Shown here: piece after piece, positions 27,353 to 37,686 of the stretch | Numbering within the stretch: the first letter of the stretch is position 1 | Layout of the letters: each line of letters opens with the position of its first letter | NCBI GenBank assembly: GCA_012522155.1 | Contig: JAAYKX010000269.1 | Span: forward strand, 1-38,300 | From: Bacteroidales bacterium | GTDB taxonomy: Bacteria > Bacteroidota > Bacteroidia > Bacteroidales > VadinHA17 | Length of the DNA: 38,300 nt | Direction: 5' to 3' | The notes under the pieces: model-generated | Told to the model about the DNA's origin: nothing | The model's database searches: none | What the model saw: the letters and a program-made list of their open reading frames with translations, nothing else | Program-made: the position numbers and the translations under genes

Positions 27353-28912
27353 ATGAAACGCGAAAAGCAGACTGCTTTATTAAAGCAGGAAAAAGATTAT
27401 TTATGGGATATCACGGTGATCGGGGGAGGGGCAACTGGTCTGGGTATAGCTGTCGATGCAGCAACACGCGGTTATAAGACAATTCTTCTTGAGAAGTCCG
27501 ATTTCGCGAAGGGTACTTCCTCGCGCAGCACCAAGCTTGTTCATGGCGGAGTAAGATATCTTGCACAGGGAGATATACTACTTGTGGCGGAAGCCCTTCA
27601 TGAAAGGGGACGGATGCTTAAAAATGCAGCCCACCTTACCGGTAACCAGGAATTTATAATTCCTGCATACTCCTGGTGGGACGTATTTCTCTATACTGCC
27701 GGACTGAAATTTTATGATCTTTTGTCAGGAAGACTCAGTCTGGGGAAATCATATTTTATCAATGCTGAAAAAACCCTGGATCGCCTTCCCCTGCTGAGAC
27801 CCGGCGGGCTGAAAGGCGGTATTGTTTACCGTGACGGTCAGTTTGATGATTCAAGAATGGCTGTTGAAATGGTACGGCATTCTATAGGGAACGGGGCAGC
27901 CGCCATTAATTATTTTGAAGTAAAGGAACTCCTGAAGGATAAAAACGGAAGGGTTACCGGAGTAAAAGCCATGGATACAGCAGCCGGTGATATTTACAGT
28001 ATACATTCAAGACTGGTTATCAATGCCACGGGTGTTTTTACCGATGAAATACACCGGATGGACGATCCGGAGGCAAGACCCACTGTCAGGCCAAGCCAGG
28101 GTGTGCATATTGTACTGGATAGATCCTTCCTGCCGGGTGATTCTGCAATAATGATACCCAAAACTGACGACGGCAGGGTACTTTTTGCCATTCCCTGGTA
28201 TGACAGGCTTGTTGCCGGAACCACTGACACCCCTCTTGATATTGTTACCAATGAGCCCAGGGCTCTTGATGAAGAGATTGATTTCATACTGAGAACCGCA
28301 GGAAAATATCTTGTAAAAAAGCCCGTGCGCAGCGATATTCTCTGCATTTTTGCCGGATTACGTCCCCTGGCGGCAGATCCCGATAATCCTGAAGCTACCA
28401 GGGAAGTGTCGCGCAGACATAAGATCACCCTGTCACGTTCGGGACTCCTTTCAATTACAGGCGGGAAATGGACATCCTACAGGCGGATGGCCGAAGAAAC
28501 AATAAACAGGGGCATAAGGGCAGGAGTCCTGGAAAAGAGGAAATGTGTAACACGTGATTACAGTTTTTATTCCCCTGGTCTGACGCTCAAATCCGACAGA
28601 CTGAAAATCTATGGCTCCGGGGCTGTTGAAATAGAAAAGATGATTGAGGAAAAGCCGGGGCTTGGTGAGCTTCTAGATCCCCGTTTACCGTATACCAGGG
28701 CTGAGATCGTATGGATATGTCATAACGAGATGCCCCTGAAACTGGAAGATATGCTGGCAAGGAGAACCCGTTCCCTGGTTCTTGATGCAAGGGCAAGTTC
28801 AGACATTGCCCCCGAGGTTGCCGCAATAATGGCACGTGAACTGAAACATGATGATAACTGGGTTCGGGAACAGATAAAAGAGTATCATGAGTTATTAATT
28901 AATTATTTGTAG
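27353..28912 (+). CDS. glpD: Glycerol-3-phosphate dehydrogenase/oxidase
   Basis: DITVIGGGATGLGIAVDAATRGYKTILLEKSDFAKGTSSRSTKLVHGGVRYLAQGD; GQFDDSRM; VINATGVFTD; IFAGLRPLA; ITGGKWTSYRRMAEE. Confidence 0.96.
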   Translation: MKREKQTALLKQEKDYLWDITVIGGGATGLGIAVDAATRGYKTILLEKSDFAKGTSSRSTKLVHGGVRYLAQGDILLVAEALHERGRMLKNAAHLTGNQEFIIPAYSWWDVFLYTAGLKFYDLLSGRLSLGKSYFINAEKTLDRLPLLRPGGLKGGIVYRDGQFDDSRMAVEMVRHSIGNGAAAINYFEVKELLKDKNGRVTGVKAMDTAAGDIYSIHSRLVINATGVFTDEIHRMDDPEARPTVRPSQGVHIVLDRSFLPGDSAIMIPKTDDGRVLFAIPWYDRLVAGTTDTPLDIVTNEPRALDEEIDFILRTAGKYLVKKPVRSDILCIFAGLRPLAADPDNPEATREVSRRHKITLSRSGLLSITGGKWTSYRRMAEETINRGIRAGVLEKRKCVTRDYSFYSPGLTLKSDRLKIYGSGAVEIEKMIEEKPGLGELLDPRLPYTRAEIVWICHNEMPLKLEDMLARRTRSLVLDARASSDIAPEVAAIMARELKHDDNWVREQIKEYHELLINYL

Positions 28913-28918
28913 TAGCTG

Positions 28919-30424
28919 ATGAAAAAATTCATTTTAGCACTTGATCAGGGAACAACAAGTTCCAGGGCTATAGTCTTTGATCATAACGGATTGCCTCTTG
29001 CAACGGCACAGAAAGAATTCACACAGTATTTTCCCAGTCCCGGACAGGTTGAACATGATCCGGAGGAGATATGGTCGACACAGGCAGGAGTTGCCCTTGA
29101 AGCCATCACCAAGGCAGGACTCGAAAGCACAGATATTGCTGCCATAGGCATAACGAACCAGAGGGAAACAACGGTTGTATGGAACAGAAAAACAGGCAAA
29201 CCTGTTTATAAAGCCATTGTATGGCAGGACAGAAGGACTTCCGGATATTGTGACCAGCTGAAGGATGAAGGTCATGGCGATATGATACGCCGGAAAACAG
29301 GACTTGTCATTGATGCTTATTTTTCCGCTACCAAGCTGAAATGGATACTTGACAATGTTGAAGGAGTACGTGATATGGCGTCAAGGGGAGACCTGGCATT
29401 CGGAACGGTTGATTCCTGGCTTATATGGAATCTGACAAGGGGCAGACTGCATGTTACTGATGTTACAAACGCATCAAGAACAATGTTGTTCAACATCAAT
29501 ACACTCAGCTGGGATGATGATCTTCTGAAGCTGATGGACATACCTGCCGCTGTACTGCCGGAAGTAAGATCCTCAAGTGAGCTTTATGCTGAAACGAGCG
29601 GTCAGTTTTCATCATCAATCCCCGTTGCCGGGGTGGCAGGAGATCAGCAGGCAGCCCTTTTCGGACAGATGTGCATAGATCCCGGCATGGTGAAAAATAC
29701 CTACGGCACCGGGTGTTTTATGATGATGAACATAGGTAATAAGCCGATAGAGTCGAAAAGCAGACTGCTGACGACAATAGCCTGGCAGATAGGGGATCAG
29801 ACAGTATATGCCCTGGAAGGAAGTATTTTTATCGGAGGAGCTGTTGTACAGTGGCTTCGCGACAGTCTTGGCATTATCAGGAAATCTGCCGATGTGGAAA
29901 AGCTTGCAGCAAAAGTAAACAGCAGTGAAGGTGTTTATTTTGTACCGGCATTTGCCGGGCTTGGAGCACCATACTGGAATCAGCATGCACGGGGTACCAT
30001 CACAGGCCTGACCCGCGGATCCACAGCCGCGCATATTGCCCGCGCAGCTCTGGACAGCATAGCATACCAGACCCTTGATGTACTTCTTGCAATGAAAAAA
30101 GATTCGGATATCTCCATATATGAGCTGAGGGTTGACGGCGGGGCAACAGTGAACAATCAGCTGATGCAATTTCAGGCTGATCTGCTGCAGGCGAATGTGG
30201 TAAGACCGAAAATAACTGAAACGACAGCCCTTGGGGCTGCATATCTTGCCGGACTGGCGGTGGGTTACTGGAGTGATCTGAAGGATATCCGGCAGCAATG
30301 GCAGGTTGATCAGGTCTTTTATCCCGGAATCAGCGACAGGAAGAGGGAGGAGCTGATCCGGGGATGGACCAGGGCGGTCAGGGCAGCCGAATCGTGGACG
30401 GAGGAACAGGATCTGCAGGAATAA
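28919..30424 (+). CDS. glpK: Glycerol kinase
   Basis: [101 protein letters not shown]; 6-nt gap after glpD. Confidence 0.98.
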   Translation: MKKFILALDQGTTSSRAIVFDHNGLPLATAQKEFTQYFPSPGQVEHDPEEIWSTQAGVALEAITKAGLESTDIAAIGITNQRETTVVWNRKTGKPVYKAIVWQDRRTSGYCDQLKDEGHGDMIRRKTGLVIDAYFSATKLKWILDNVEGVRDMASRGDLAFGTVDSWLIWNLTRGRLHVTDVTNASRTMLFNINTLSWDDDLLKLMDIPAAVLPEVRSSSELYAETSGQFSSSIPVAGVAGDQQAALFGQMCIDPGMVKNTYGTGCFMMMNIGNKPIESKSRLLTTIAWQIGDQTVYALEGSIFIGGAVVQWLRDSLGIIRKSADVEKLAAKVNSSEGVYFVPAFAGLGAPYWNQHARGTITGLTRGSTAAHIARAALDSIAYQTLDVLLAMKKDSDISIYELRVDGGATVNNQLMQFQADLLQANVVRPKITETTALGAAYLAGLAVGYWSDLKDIRQQWQVDQVFYPGISDRKREELIRGWTRAVRAAESWTEEQDLQE

Positions 30425-30464
30425 CAGGATAAGCATCATTGTTAATTTAGATAAAGAGATAATT

Positions 30465-31178
30465 ATGAACCAGTTTTTCGCAGAATTTTTCGGAACAGCC
30501 ATGATCCTTTGCCTGGGGAGCGGGGTTGTTGCAAACGTATTGTTAAACAAGACAAAAGGACAAAACAGCGGCTGGATTGTGATAACATCCGGATGGGCAA
30601 TAGGAGTGTTTACCGGAGTGCTTATTGCAGCAGATATCAGCGGGGCTCACCTTAATCCTGCCGTCACCCTTGCGCTTGTCCTTGCGGGCAAGTTTTCCGC
30701 TTCGCTGATGCCAATGTATATAGCTGCACAGATGCTTGGGGCCATGTTCGGCTCAACACTTGCGTGGCTGGCATACAAGAAGCATTTTGACGCAACGGAT
30801 GATGCGGATTCCAAACTTGCTGTTTTTTCCACAATTCCAAATATCAGGGGTTACTGGTATAATCTCATTACCGAGATTATAGGAACATATATACTTGCAC
30901 TGGCTGTTCTGTATATGGCTGCCCCCGATGTGGGACTCGGTGCATTGAATGCTTTGCCCGTGGCACTGGTGGTTATGGGTGTCGGGGTCTCTCTCGGCGG
31001 ACCGACGGGTTATGCCATCAACCCGGCACGTGATCTTGGTCCCAGGATAATGCATTTTATCCTGCCCGTTCGGGGAAAGAGGAACAGCGACTGGAAATAT
31101 TCATGGGTGCCTGTTGTGGGACCAATGATAGGAGCAGCCCTGGCGGCAATGATGTTTGTTCTTTTCGGAGGGGTATAG
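30465..31178 (+). CDS. glpF: MIP/aquaporin family glycerol facilitator
   Basis: AEFFGTAMILCLGSGVVANVLL; two NPA motifs HLNPAVTLALVLAGKF and YAINPARDLGPRIMHFILP; downstream of glpK. Confidence 0.96.
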   Translation: MNQFFAEFFGTAMILCLGSGVVANVLLNKTKGQNSGWIVITSGWAIGVFTGVLIAADISGAHLNPAVTLALVLAGKFSASLMPMYIAAQMLGAMFGSTLAWLAYKKHFDATDDADSKLAVFSTIPNIRGYWYNLITEIIGTYILALAVLYMAAPDVGLGALNALPVALVVMGVGVSLGGPTGYAINPARDLGPRIMHFILPVRGKRNSDWKYSWVPVVGPMIGAALAAMMFVLFGGV

Positions 31179-31235
31179 AAGTATATCTGTTTCAGCTGCG
31201 TTCATTCAGCGGGATTACACCCTGTGGCCGGACAG

Positions 31236-32381
31236 CTACAGCTTTATCCTTTTCCCGTTGCTCAGTCCCCTGTGAAACACCCCGTTTTTTACAATAAGCA
31301 TTTCACCCGGTTTGCGGTACATAATACCTGCATCAATGCCTATTATTTTTTTATCAAAAAGAGATGCTATTTCTCTTGTCACGGTATGTCCCACAACGAT
31401 ATGTTTCTTTTTATAGAACTTAAGAATGGAATCGATCGTGCTTTCTTCAAAATTTTTATCAAAAAAATATCCACGGTACCATAGCGGGCCCTTTTCATCA
31501 GTGAGAAGCAGGAGGTCCTGGTTTTGTTCAATAAAGGAATAGTCCTTCCCAATGATTTTTTCATGATACAAACGGTTGATCTTTGTGATTTTCATCTTCC
31601 GTTTTACTACATCCACAGATAATCCGCCATGAACAAAGATAATGTCATTGATGGATGCGATAACCGGTTTGCTGCGAAGCCAGCTGCCCAGAACCGAGTT
31701 TGCGGAGTACAGGTTATAATAATCTGTTCCTGTAATATTTTCAACTTTTTCATATTTATTGTGAATATAGGATGTTGCCTGGCTAAGGATCATCACTTCA
31801 TGATTGCCAAGCAACAGATGAACCCTTCCTCCGCTTTTCCGGGCTTGCTTTTCCAGTCCGAAAAGGTGCCAGAATATTTCCGTTACCTTACCGCCCCTGT
31901 CAAAAACATCCCCAAGAACCACCAGGTGGCCTTTGCCGAATTTCCAGCACATATCCTCATCAATAATACCATTTTTCTTCAGCAGCCTGGTATATATATC
32001 ATATTGCCCGTGAACGTCACTTATCAGGGCTATGCTGTCGACATTCCTGTAATTCTGTCTGAATACGGGGGGGATCAGAAAGGCATTAAAAAGATCATTA
32101 AAATTGTTTAACAGATTGAATCTGTTTTTGATTTTATCAAAATTGAAGATTGTGAGATTTTCTTCAACCAGATGATTGTTTTCTATCCATTTGACTTTGA
32201 GAGCGTCAGAATCAAAATATATATAGGGACCATCATTGATGATAACTGTGTCATTTTCAGCACAATTCATCCCTGAGGCTGTGACGGGACTGAAAAACAC
32301 AGTTGCCAGAGAGAGAAGAAGCGGCAAACACCCTGTGCTTGTCTTTATTTTTGAACAAAGTATGTTTTTCAACTGTTTCAT
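31236..32381 (-). CDS. Secreted PPP-family (Shewanella-like phosphatase type) metallophosphoesterase
   Basis: N-terminal hydrophobic signal; ALISDVHGQYDIYTRLL, LVVLGDVFDRGG, HLLLGNHEVM, FVHGGLS, HIVVGHTV. Confidence 0.85.
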   Translation of the reverse strand: MKQLKNILCSKIKTSTGCLPLLLSLATVFFSPVTASGMNCAENDTVIINDGPYIYFDSDALKVKWIENNHLVEENLTIFNFDKIKNRFNLLNNFNDLFNAFLIPPVFRQNYRNVDSIALISDVHGQYDIYTRLLKKNGIIDEDMCWKFGKGHLVVLGDVFDRGGKVTEIFWHLFGLEKQARKSGGRVHLLLGNHEVMILSQATSYIHNKYEKVENITGTDYYNLYSANSVLGSWLRSKPVIASINDIIFVHGGLSVDVVKRKMKITKINRLYHEKIIGKDYSFIEQNQDLLLLTDEKGPLWYRGYFFDKNFEESTIDSILKFYKKKHIVVGHTVTREIASLFDKKIIGIDAGIMYRKPGEMLIVKNGVFHRGLSNGKRIKL

Positions 32382-32476
32382 TTTACGACGGGATAAATGA
32401 TTGGTTACAGTCAGGATTTTACAAGTTTAATGATAAATTCTGAGAAAGCATACATCTGATTAATACAGTTTTCAAT

Positions 32477-33511
32477 ATGTTAAAAACATCACTTTATGTC
32501 CTGTTGTTTTCATCTTTTCTCTCACTGACATTTGCCGGTGAGACGGATTCTCTTTTCAGGTCGGAAGAGCTGATACGGATGGAGCTGCGGGCTGATTTCA
32601 CGGAAATTGAAAACGACCGTAACGGAACGGCTCAGCTTCACGAAGGTAAGCTGATATATTTTAATAAAGACGGTTCTGATGTGATGCTGCCTGTTGCTGT
32701 ATCTGTGAGGGGACACTTTCGTAAAGATCCTGAAAATTGTATTTTCCCTCCTCTTTCGATCAGTTTCCGTAAAAGTGATGTGGTAAATACGATATTCAGG
32801 GGACAGGGCAAGCTTAAGCTTGTTACTCCCTGTCAGAATGATGAAGATCTTATAGATGAATACCTGGTTTACAGGCTTTATAACCGCGTAACCGATCTGA
32901 GCCTGAAGGTGAGGCTGGTTAAAATAGTGTATTATGATACTGCTGAAGACAGTTATATTTTTGAACGCTATAGTTTTTTCCTGGAAAATAAAAAGCATGC
33001 GGCCAAAAGGAACGATCTGGTATACAAGGATTATTTTCTTACACCGTTTACACTTGACAGGGATAATTATATGAAACTCTCAGTGTTTCAGTATATGATA
33101 GGTAACAAAGACTGGTTTATAACATCGCGTCATAATATTATTATCATGCAGACAGCTGACGGAGAGCAGAATCCCTATGCCGTTCCATATGATTTTGACT
33201 TTTCGGGATTTGTCAATGCTTCCTACACATATTTACCGGAAGAAACGCAGAGTGTATCTGACAGCCGCAGAATATTCAGAGGTCTGTGCTATACGGAAGA
33301 TGAGTTCAGGGAAGTATTCGATTTTTACAGGGAACTGAAACCTGAATTCAGGACTGTAATAAAAAAGCAAAAACATTTATCTTTTGACAGTAAGAGACAT
33401 GTTCTGAAATATTTGAAGCAGTTTTACTCTATAATAGACAGCAGGGATCTTTTTGAACAGGAATTCCTTGCACATTGTGAAACAAAAAAGAGCTATAATA
33501 TCCCTGAATAG
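32477..33511 (+). CDS. Secreted protein with CotH-like (atypical kinase fold) features
   Basis: Signal peptide MLKTSLYVLLFSSFLSLTFAG; RYSFFLENKKHAAKRNDLVY; QYMIGNKDWFITSRHNIIIM; PYAVPYDFDFSGFVNASY resemble the CotH/HipA-like catalytic and metal-binding segments. Confidence 0.55.
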   Translation: MLKTSLYVLLFSSFLSLTFAGETDSLFRSEELIRMELRADFTEIENDRNGTAQLHEGKLIYFNKDGSDVMLPVAVSVRGHFRKDPENCIFPPLSISFRKSDVVNTIFRGQGKLKLVTPCQNDEDLIDEYLVYRLYNRVTDLSLKVRLVKIVYYDTAEDSYIFERYSFFLENKKHAAKRNDLVYKDYFLTPFTLDRDNYMKLSVFQYMIGNKDWFITSRHNIIIMQTADGEQNPYAVPYDFDFSGFVNASYTYLPEETQSVSDSRRIFRGLCYTEDEFREVFDFYRELKPEFRTVIKKQKHLSFDSKRHVLKYLKQFYSIIDSRDLFEQEFLAHCETKKSYNIPE

Positions 33512-33539
33512 GCATATTTACGATCTGTCTTCCCGAAGG

Positions 33540-35804
33540 TTACCGCTTGTATCTTCTGAATAATCTTCCCCGGAAGATTCTTTTTTTTCTTTCAGTATCA
33601 TGGAATCTGTCAATTATTTGTTTTCTGAATATATCTATCAGCCTGTACGGACTTTTATCTTCTATAAAATCGGGACAGCCGAGAGCTCCCTGCAGTCCGG
33701 GAGGCAGGGGAGGAAATGGTTCAATGAAGCGGGCGGCTGTTTCGGACCGGGATTCCGTCTTTTTGAGAGTCAGGGCCACAAGCGGCAGTGCCTGCGCACT
33801 GCCTGTCCCGTAGTGGCTGCTGTTGAAATGTATGGACGGCAACGAGGCACCTGTTCTGGCCACCATCGTTATTCCGGGATTATAAGCTGCAAACCATGCA
33901 TCGGCATAGTTCTGGGATGTTCCGGTTTTTCCTGCAAAGGCGGAGCTTACGCCATATACCGTATGCATGGATGTTCCGGTTCCTTCCGTGACGGCCTTTT
34001 GTAAAATGGCGTTTATTAGATGACAGGTCCTTTCGGTCAGGACCCTGGGAAATATTTTCTCCCTGTTCCTGAGATAAATAATATTTCCATCCGGCGCAGT
34101 TACGGATGTTATTGACCATGGTCTTACTTTAAATCCTCCGTTGGCAAATACAGAATAGGCCACGGCAATTTCTTCCAGGCTGCCTTCAGCCGTCCCGAGT
34201 GCAAGTGCCGGAGTATTTTTCAGGGGGAAGGAAAATCCCATTTCTCTCCACAGGGAGTCGAGTTTTTCGAATTCCAGTTCCCGGAAAAGGTTGAAAGCGG
34301 GAATGTTCATGGATCTGGACAGGGCTCCGGCAAGTGAGTATTTCCCGCCATATGTGCGGTCAAAATTTTCCGGACTCCAGTCCTGGTAGTCTGTGAGCAC
34401 AAGGGAATCATTGTCGAGATACTGACAGGGATGCATGCCTTCCTCAAAGGCAAGAGCATAAAGTATTGGTTTGAAAACCGAGCCAAGCTGCCTTCTGGCC
34501 GTAACCTGATCAAATGGCTGGGTGATAAAGTCTATTCCTCCAAGCCATGCCATTATTGCTCCCGTCTGCGGATCCATTGCCAGCAGACCTGCATGAAGTG
34601 TGGTGAGAGCCAGTCTGATACTGTCCCTCACTGAGATTGAATCGGGATATGATCCTTTCCAGTCGAAAATCAGCTGACTGGTAATTTTGTCAGCCCTGTG
34701 GCCAAGACCCTTCTCATGGAGTATGTTTTCGCTTAACTCACTGAGTTCTGCCCTGCCGGCAGGGCTATTGTATTGATCCCTCAGGTGTTTTTGCATTTCT
34801 GAAAGATGCCGGGCAAAGGACTGTCCTGCAAAATTCTGAAGATCATCATCCAGAGATGTTGTGATGGTCAGGCCGTCTTTTTCCGGGCACCATCTCCTGC
34901 CCGATAAAACAGCTGTATTGTCCAGTATTTCATCAAGCTCTTTTTTTACCCTGACAAGAAAATAATCAGCCCTTCCCCCGGATCCGGCTTTTCTGTAATC
35001 AAGTCTTACCGGCAGTGATGTAAGTGAATCGGCGGCAGCAGGGTCAAGATAGTTGTATTTCTCCATCTGTCTCAGTACAACATTTCTCCTGGTCAATGCA
35101 TTTTCAGGCTTAAGGGCGGGATTGTAACGGGTAGTGGCCTTGAGCATACCAACCAGCACTGCGGATTCCTCAACCCTGAGTGTTTCGGTTATTTTATTGA
35201 AATATCTTCCTGCTGCAGCATCTATGCCAAAAATATTTCCCCCGAAGGAAACAGTATTCAGGTAGAGTGTTATTATCTCCTTTTTTGTAAAGGTTTTTTC
35301 AAGTCTTCCGGCAAGAATTACTTCCCTGTACTTGCTGACAAGAATTGAAAAATTTCCGCTGCCTTTCCTTCCGAACATGTTTTTTGCCAGCTGCTGGGTT
35401 ATTGTGCTTCCCCCTCCGGATCCTGACCTGTTCAGCAGCAGGGTTTTAAAGAGCACCCTGGCCAGGCTCCGGGAATCGACACCTTCATGATCAAAGAAGC
35501 GTACGTCTTCGGTGGCAATAAGGGCATTTACCAGGTGATCAGGAAGCTGTTCCCAGCTAACATTTGTACGGTTCTCAGTGTAGAATTTCCCCAGCAATTG
35601 TCCGCCGGAAGACAATACCCTGGAGGCTTCTGCATTTTTGAAATTCCGGAGCTCCTCTGTTGTCTGCAGGTCACGGGTGGCATGTATGATTATCAGAATG
35701 AAAAAAAGAAGCGCGAGCAGGACAGGAATCAGAAAAGAGATCACTATTATTTTCCGTTTTTTTTTCATCTGTCTGCAGATATTCTCCTTGTTACCTGAAC
35801 TCAT
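33540..35804 (-). CDS. Class A penicillin-binding protein (GT51 transglycosylase plus transpeptidase)
   Basis: EDVRFFDHEGVDSRSLARVL, GGGSTITQQLAKNMFGRK, RYREVILAGRLEKTFTKKEIITLYLNTVSFGG-type region; SVFK, SMN, KTGTSQNYADAWFAAY transpeptidase motifs. Start may be 35768 (MKKKRKIIVISFL). Confidence 0.94.
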   Translation of the reverse strand: MSSGNKENICRQMKKKRKIIVISFLIPVLLALLFFILIIIHATRDLQTTEELRNFKNAEASRVLSSGGQLLGKFYTENRTNVSWEQLPDHLVNALIATEDVRFFDHEGVDSRSLARVLFKTLLLNRSGSGGGSTITQQLAKNMFGRKGSGNFSILVSKYREVILAGRLEKTFTKKEIITLYLNTVSFGGNIFGIDAAAGRYFNKITETLRVEESAVLVGMLKATTRYNPALKPENALTRRNVVLRQMEKYNYLDPAAADSLTSLPVRLDYRKAGSGGRADYFLVRVKKELDEILDNTAVLSGRRWCPEKDGLTITTSLDDDLQNFAGQSFARHLSEMQKHLRDQYNSPAGRAELSELSENILHEKGLGHRADKITSQLIFDWKGSYPDSISVRDSIRLALTTLHAGLLAMDPQTGAIMAWLGGIDFITQPFDQVTARRQLGSVFKPILYALAFEEGMHPCQYLDNDSLVLTDYQDWSPENFDRTYGGKYSLAGALSRSMNIPAFNLFRELEFEKLDSLWREMGFSFPLKNTPALALGTAEGSLEEIAVAYSVFANGGFKVRPWSITSVTAPDGNIIYLRNREKIFPRVLTERTCHLINAILQKAVTEGTGTSMHTVYGVSSAFAGKTGTSQNYADAWFAAYNPGITMVARTGASLPSIHFNSSHYGTGSAQALPLVALTLKKTESRSETAARFIEPFPPLPPGLQGALGCPDFIEDKSPYRLIDIFRKQIIDRFHDTERKKRIFRGRLFRRYKR

Positions 35805-36945
35805 ATTCCGCTATCTGCTCCCCGTTTACATCCCTGACAACTGTCCTGATTTTTTCCTTGTCCACATAAACCTCCACGAATGAATTGTGGGAATTGACGA
35901 GTACGGGATATGCCTGACCTGCCTCACCTTTGGCATGGAAGGAATTTCTGTGTGTATGGCCCGAGAGCATGAGATTGATCTTTGCTGTCTTCAGTACCGG
36001 CTCAAAATTATCGGACAGGAACTTCATGCCGTGTTCCCGTGAGCTTTCGTTCAGTATTGGCATGTGTACAATGACAATCCTGTATTCTGCCTTTCTGAAT
36101 GCATCACTTTTCACTTCCTTCTTAAGCCATTCCAGTTGTTCAAGACGGTAGGAGTCATAATCTGCAAGACCATAGTAATAGCGGTTGTCATCAGGCTTGT
36201 CCTCACCGCAGTCGAGGAAAACAAAACGGACGGGACCATGATCAAAACTGTAATAAAATCTGTTGTCTCTGAAGTCGAAATAATTTTTGAATTCCCTTCC
36301 TGCACAGCCCCTGGCCTCATGGTTGCCACGCGCATAGAAAAATGCCCTGTTTCCGGCGAAATATGCTACGGCAGTGTCAATGAATCCTGTAAAAAGCTGA
36401 TCAGGGGACTGCACATAGTTGACCATATCGCCGTTAAAAATAAAGAAATCCTGTGCCGATGGATTTCCGTTCCTTATGTATGAAGCCAGTTTTCCCGAAT
36501 ATTCATGGACGTCATTTATAACTGTAAAATTTATCTTTTCTGCCTTTGGGTTGAGTGTGGTGAAACTTACAGGCTTCTGATTAATTGTATCACCATAGTA
36601 AATCCTGTAGGCCTGGTATTTAAGAATCTGAACAGAATTAATGCTGTACTGATAGGTCGTTCCGGCTTCAAGTCCTTCCACTCTTACCTTATGCAACAGT
36701 CCGCCTCCGTCAATAATACCGTCATGACTGTTGCGTATAAAGCGTGTCTTACCGTCAGGACAGGTAAGGCTGACTCCCGGAACTGCCGGTTTGCTGGTGG
36801 TCCATATTATTGTGACACCGGACTCATCCAGGTTCTGCAGGTAGGGACCGTGACTTATGACAAGATCCTCATTGTCAATCATCTGTGAAAAGGAGCATAA
36901 TGACAGAAAAATAATCATAAGGCTCAGGGAATAAAGTCTTTTCAT
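35791..36945 (-). CDS. Secreted calcineurin-like metallophosphoesterase with purple-acid-phosphatase-type N-terminal domain
   Basis: Signal peptide; VISHGPYLQNLDESGVTIIWTTSKPAVPGV; VNDVHEYSG, FNGDMVNYV, RGNHEARG, LDCGEDKPDDNRYYYGLADYDSYRLEQLEWLKKEV, LSGHTHRNSFH; paralogous to 24688..25863. Confidence 0.88.
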   Translation of the reverse strand: MKRLYSLSLMIIFLSLCSFSQMIDNEDLVISHGPYLQNLDESGVTIIWTTSKPAVPGVSLTCPDGKTRFIRNSHDGIIDGGGLLHKVRVEGLEAGTTYQYSINSVQILKYQAYRIYYGDTINQKPVSFTTLNPKAEKINFTVINDVHEYSGKLASYIRNGNPSAQDFFIFNGDMVNYVQSPDQLFTGFIDTAVAYFAGNRAFFYARGNHEARGCAGREFKNYFDFRDNRFYYSFDHGPVRFVFLDCGEDKPDDNRYYYGLADYDSYRLEQLEWLKKEVKSDAFRKAEYRIVIVHMPILNESSREHGMKFLSDNFEPVLKTAKINLMLSGHTHRNSFHAKGEAGQAYPVLVNSHNSFVEVYVDKEKIRTVVRDVNGEQIAEYEFR

Positions 36946-37113
36946 TTTCGTCTGATTTTTGGAATTATTTTAATTTTAATACTGTCCTGATTGTGATATT
37001 AAGCATAATAAATATATCAAATTAATTATGTGGTAATTCTTTTTTCCCTGTCATATAAAATACCTTTGAAAATAATTCCCATATTTACTTCGTTTAATAC
37101 CAGATCTGTTCTG

Positions 37114-37686
37114 ATGAATTCATCTTCGCGGCATAAAGTAATAACGGTAATTATACTTGTTTTTATTGTCCAGCTGCTTGTCAGCCATTGTTCCAGAAGG
37201 ATCTATCCCGGACCCTCCTTCAGCAATATTGAAAGTCCGGCAGACAGGCGCAAGCTGCAGGCTTTTCTTGATTCCGGCATTGAAAAGGATCTGGACACAC
37301 GCGGGGCGAGTCCTGCCGGGATAGTCAGGACTGCCCGTAAATATCTTGGAGTACCGCACTGCATGGGAGGGAAGAGTATGAAATGCATGGATTGTTCCGG
37401 TCTGCTTGTTGCAGTATTTGCCGGAAATGGTATCAGCCTTCCCCATAATTCCGAAGAACAGGCCCGATACGGGAAGCTGATAACTGACAAAGAGAAACTA
37501 AAACAAGGTGACCTTGTATTTTTTATCCGTTCCTACAATACCCCGCGTTTTATTACACATTCCGGCATTTGTACGGGGAATAATTCCTTTATTCACACAT
37601 CCTCCTCCAGAGGCGTAACCATTACATCCCTGGATGACGCCTGGTGGGAGGGGAAATTTATTTTCGGAACAAGGATCTTCAATTAA
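37114..37686 (+). CDS. NlpC/P60 family (C40) cell-wall peptidase, lipoprotein
   Basis: Lipobox QLLVSHC; ARKYLGVPHCMGGKSMKCMDCSGLLVAVFAGNGISLPHNSEEQARYG; LKQGDLVFFI; THSGICTGNNSFIHTSSSRGVTI; start at 37114 gives clean signal peptide. Confidence 0.9.
   Translation: MNSSSRHKVITVIILVFIVQLLVSHCSRRIYPGPSFSNIESPADRRKLQAFLDSGIEKDLDTRGASPAGIVRTARKYLGVPHCMGGKSMKCMDCSGLLVAVFAGNGISLPHNSEEQARYGKLITDKEKLKQGDLVFFIRSYNTPRFITHSGICTGNNSFIHTSSSRGVTITSLDDAWWEGKFIFGTRIFN

Noticed and set aside
29615-30550. 311-aa minus-strand ORF over glpK
   Set aside because: Antisense of a highly conserved glycerol kinase; no recognisable domain
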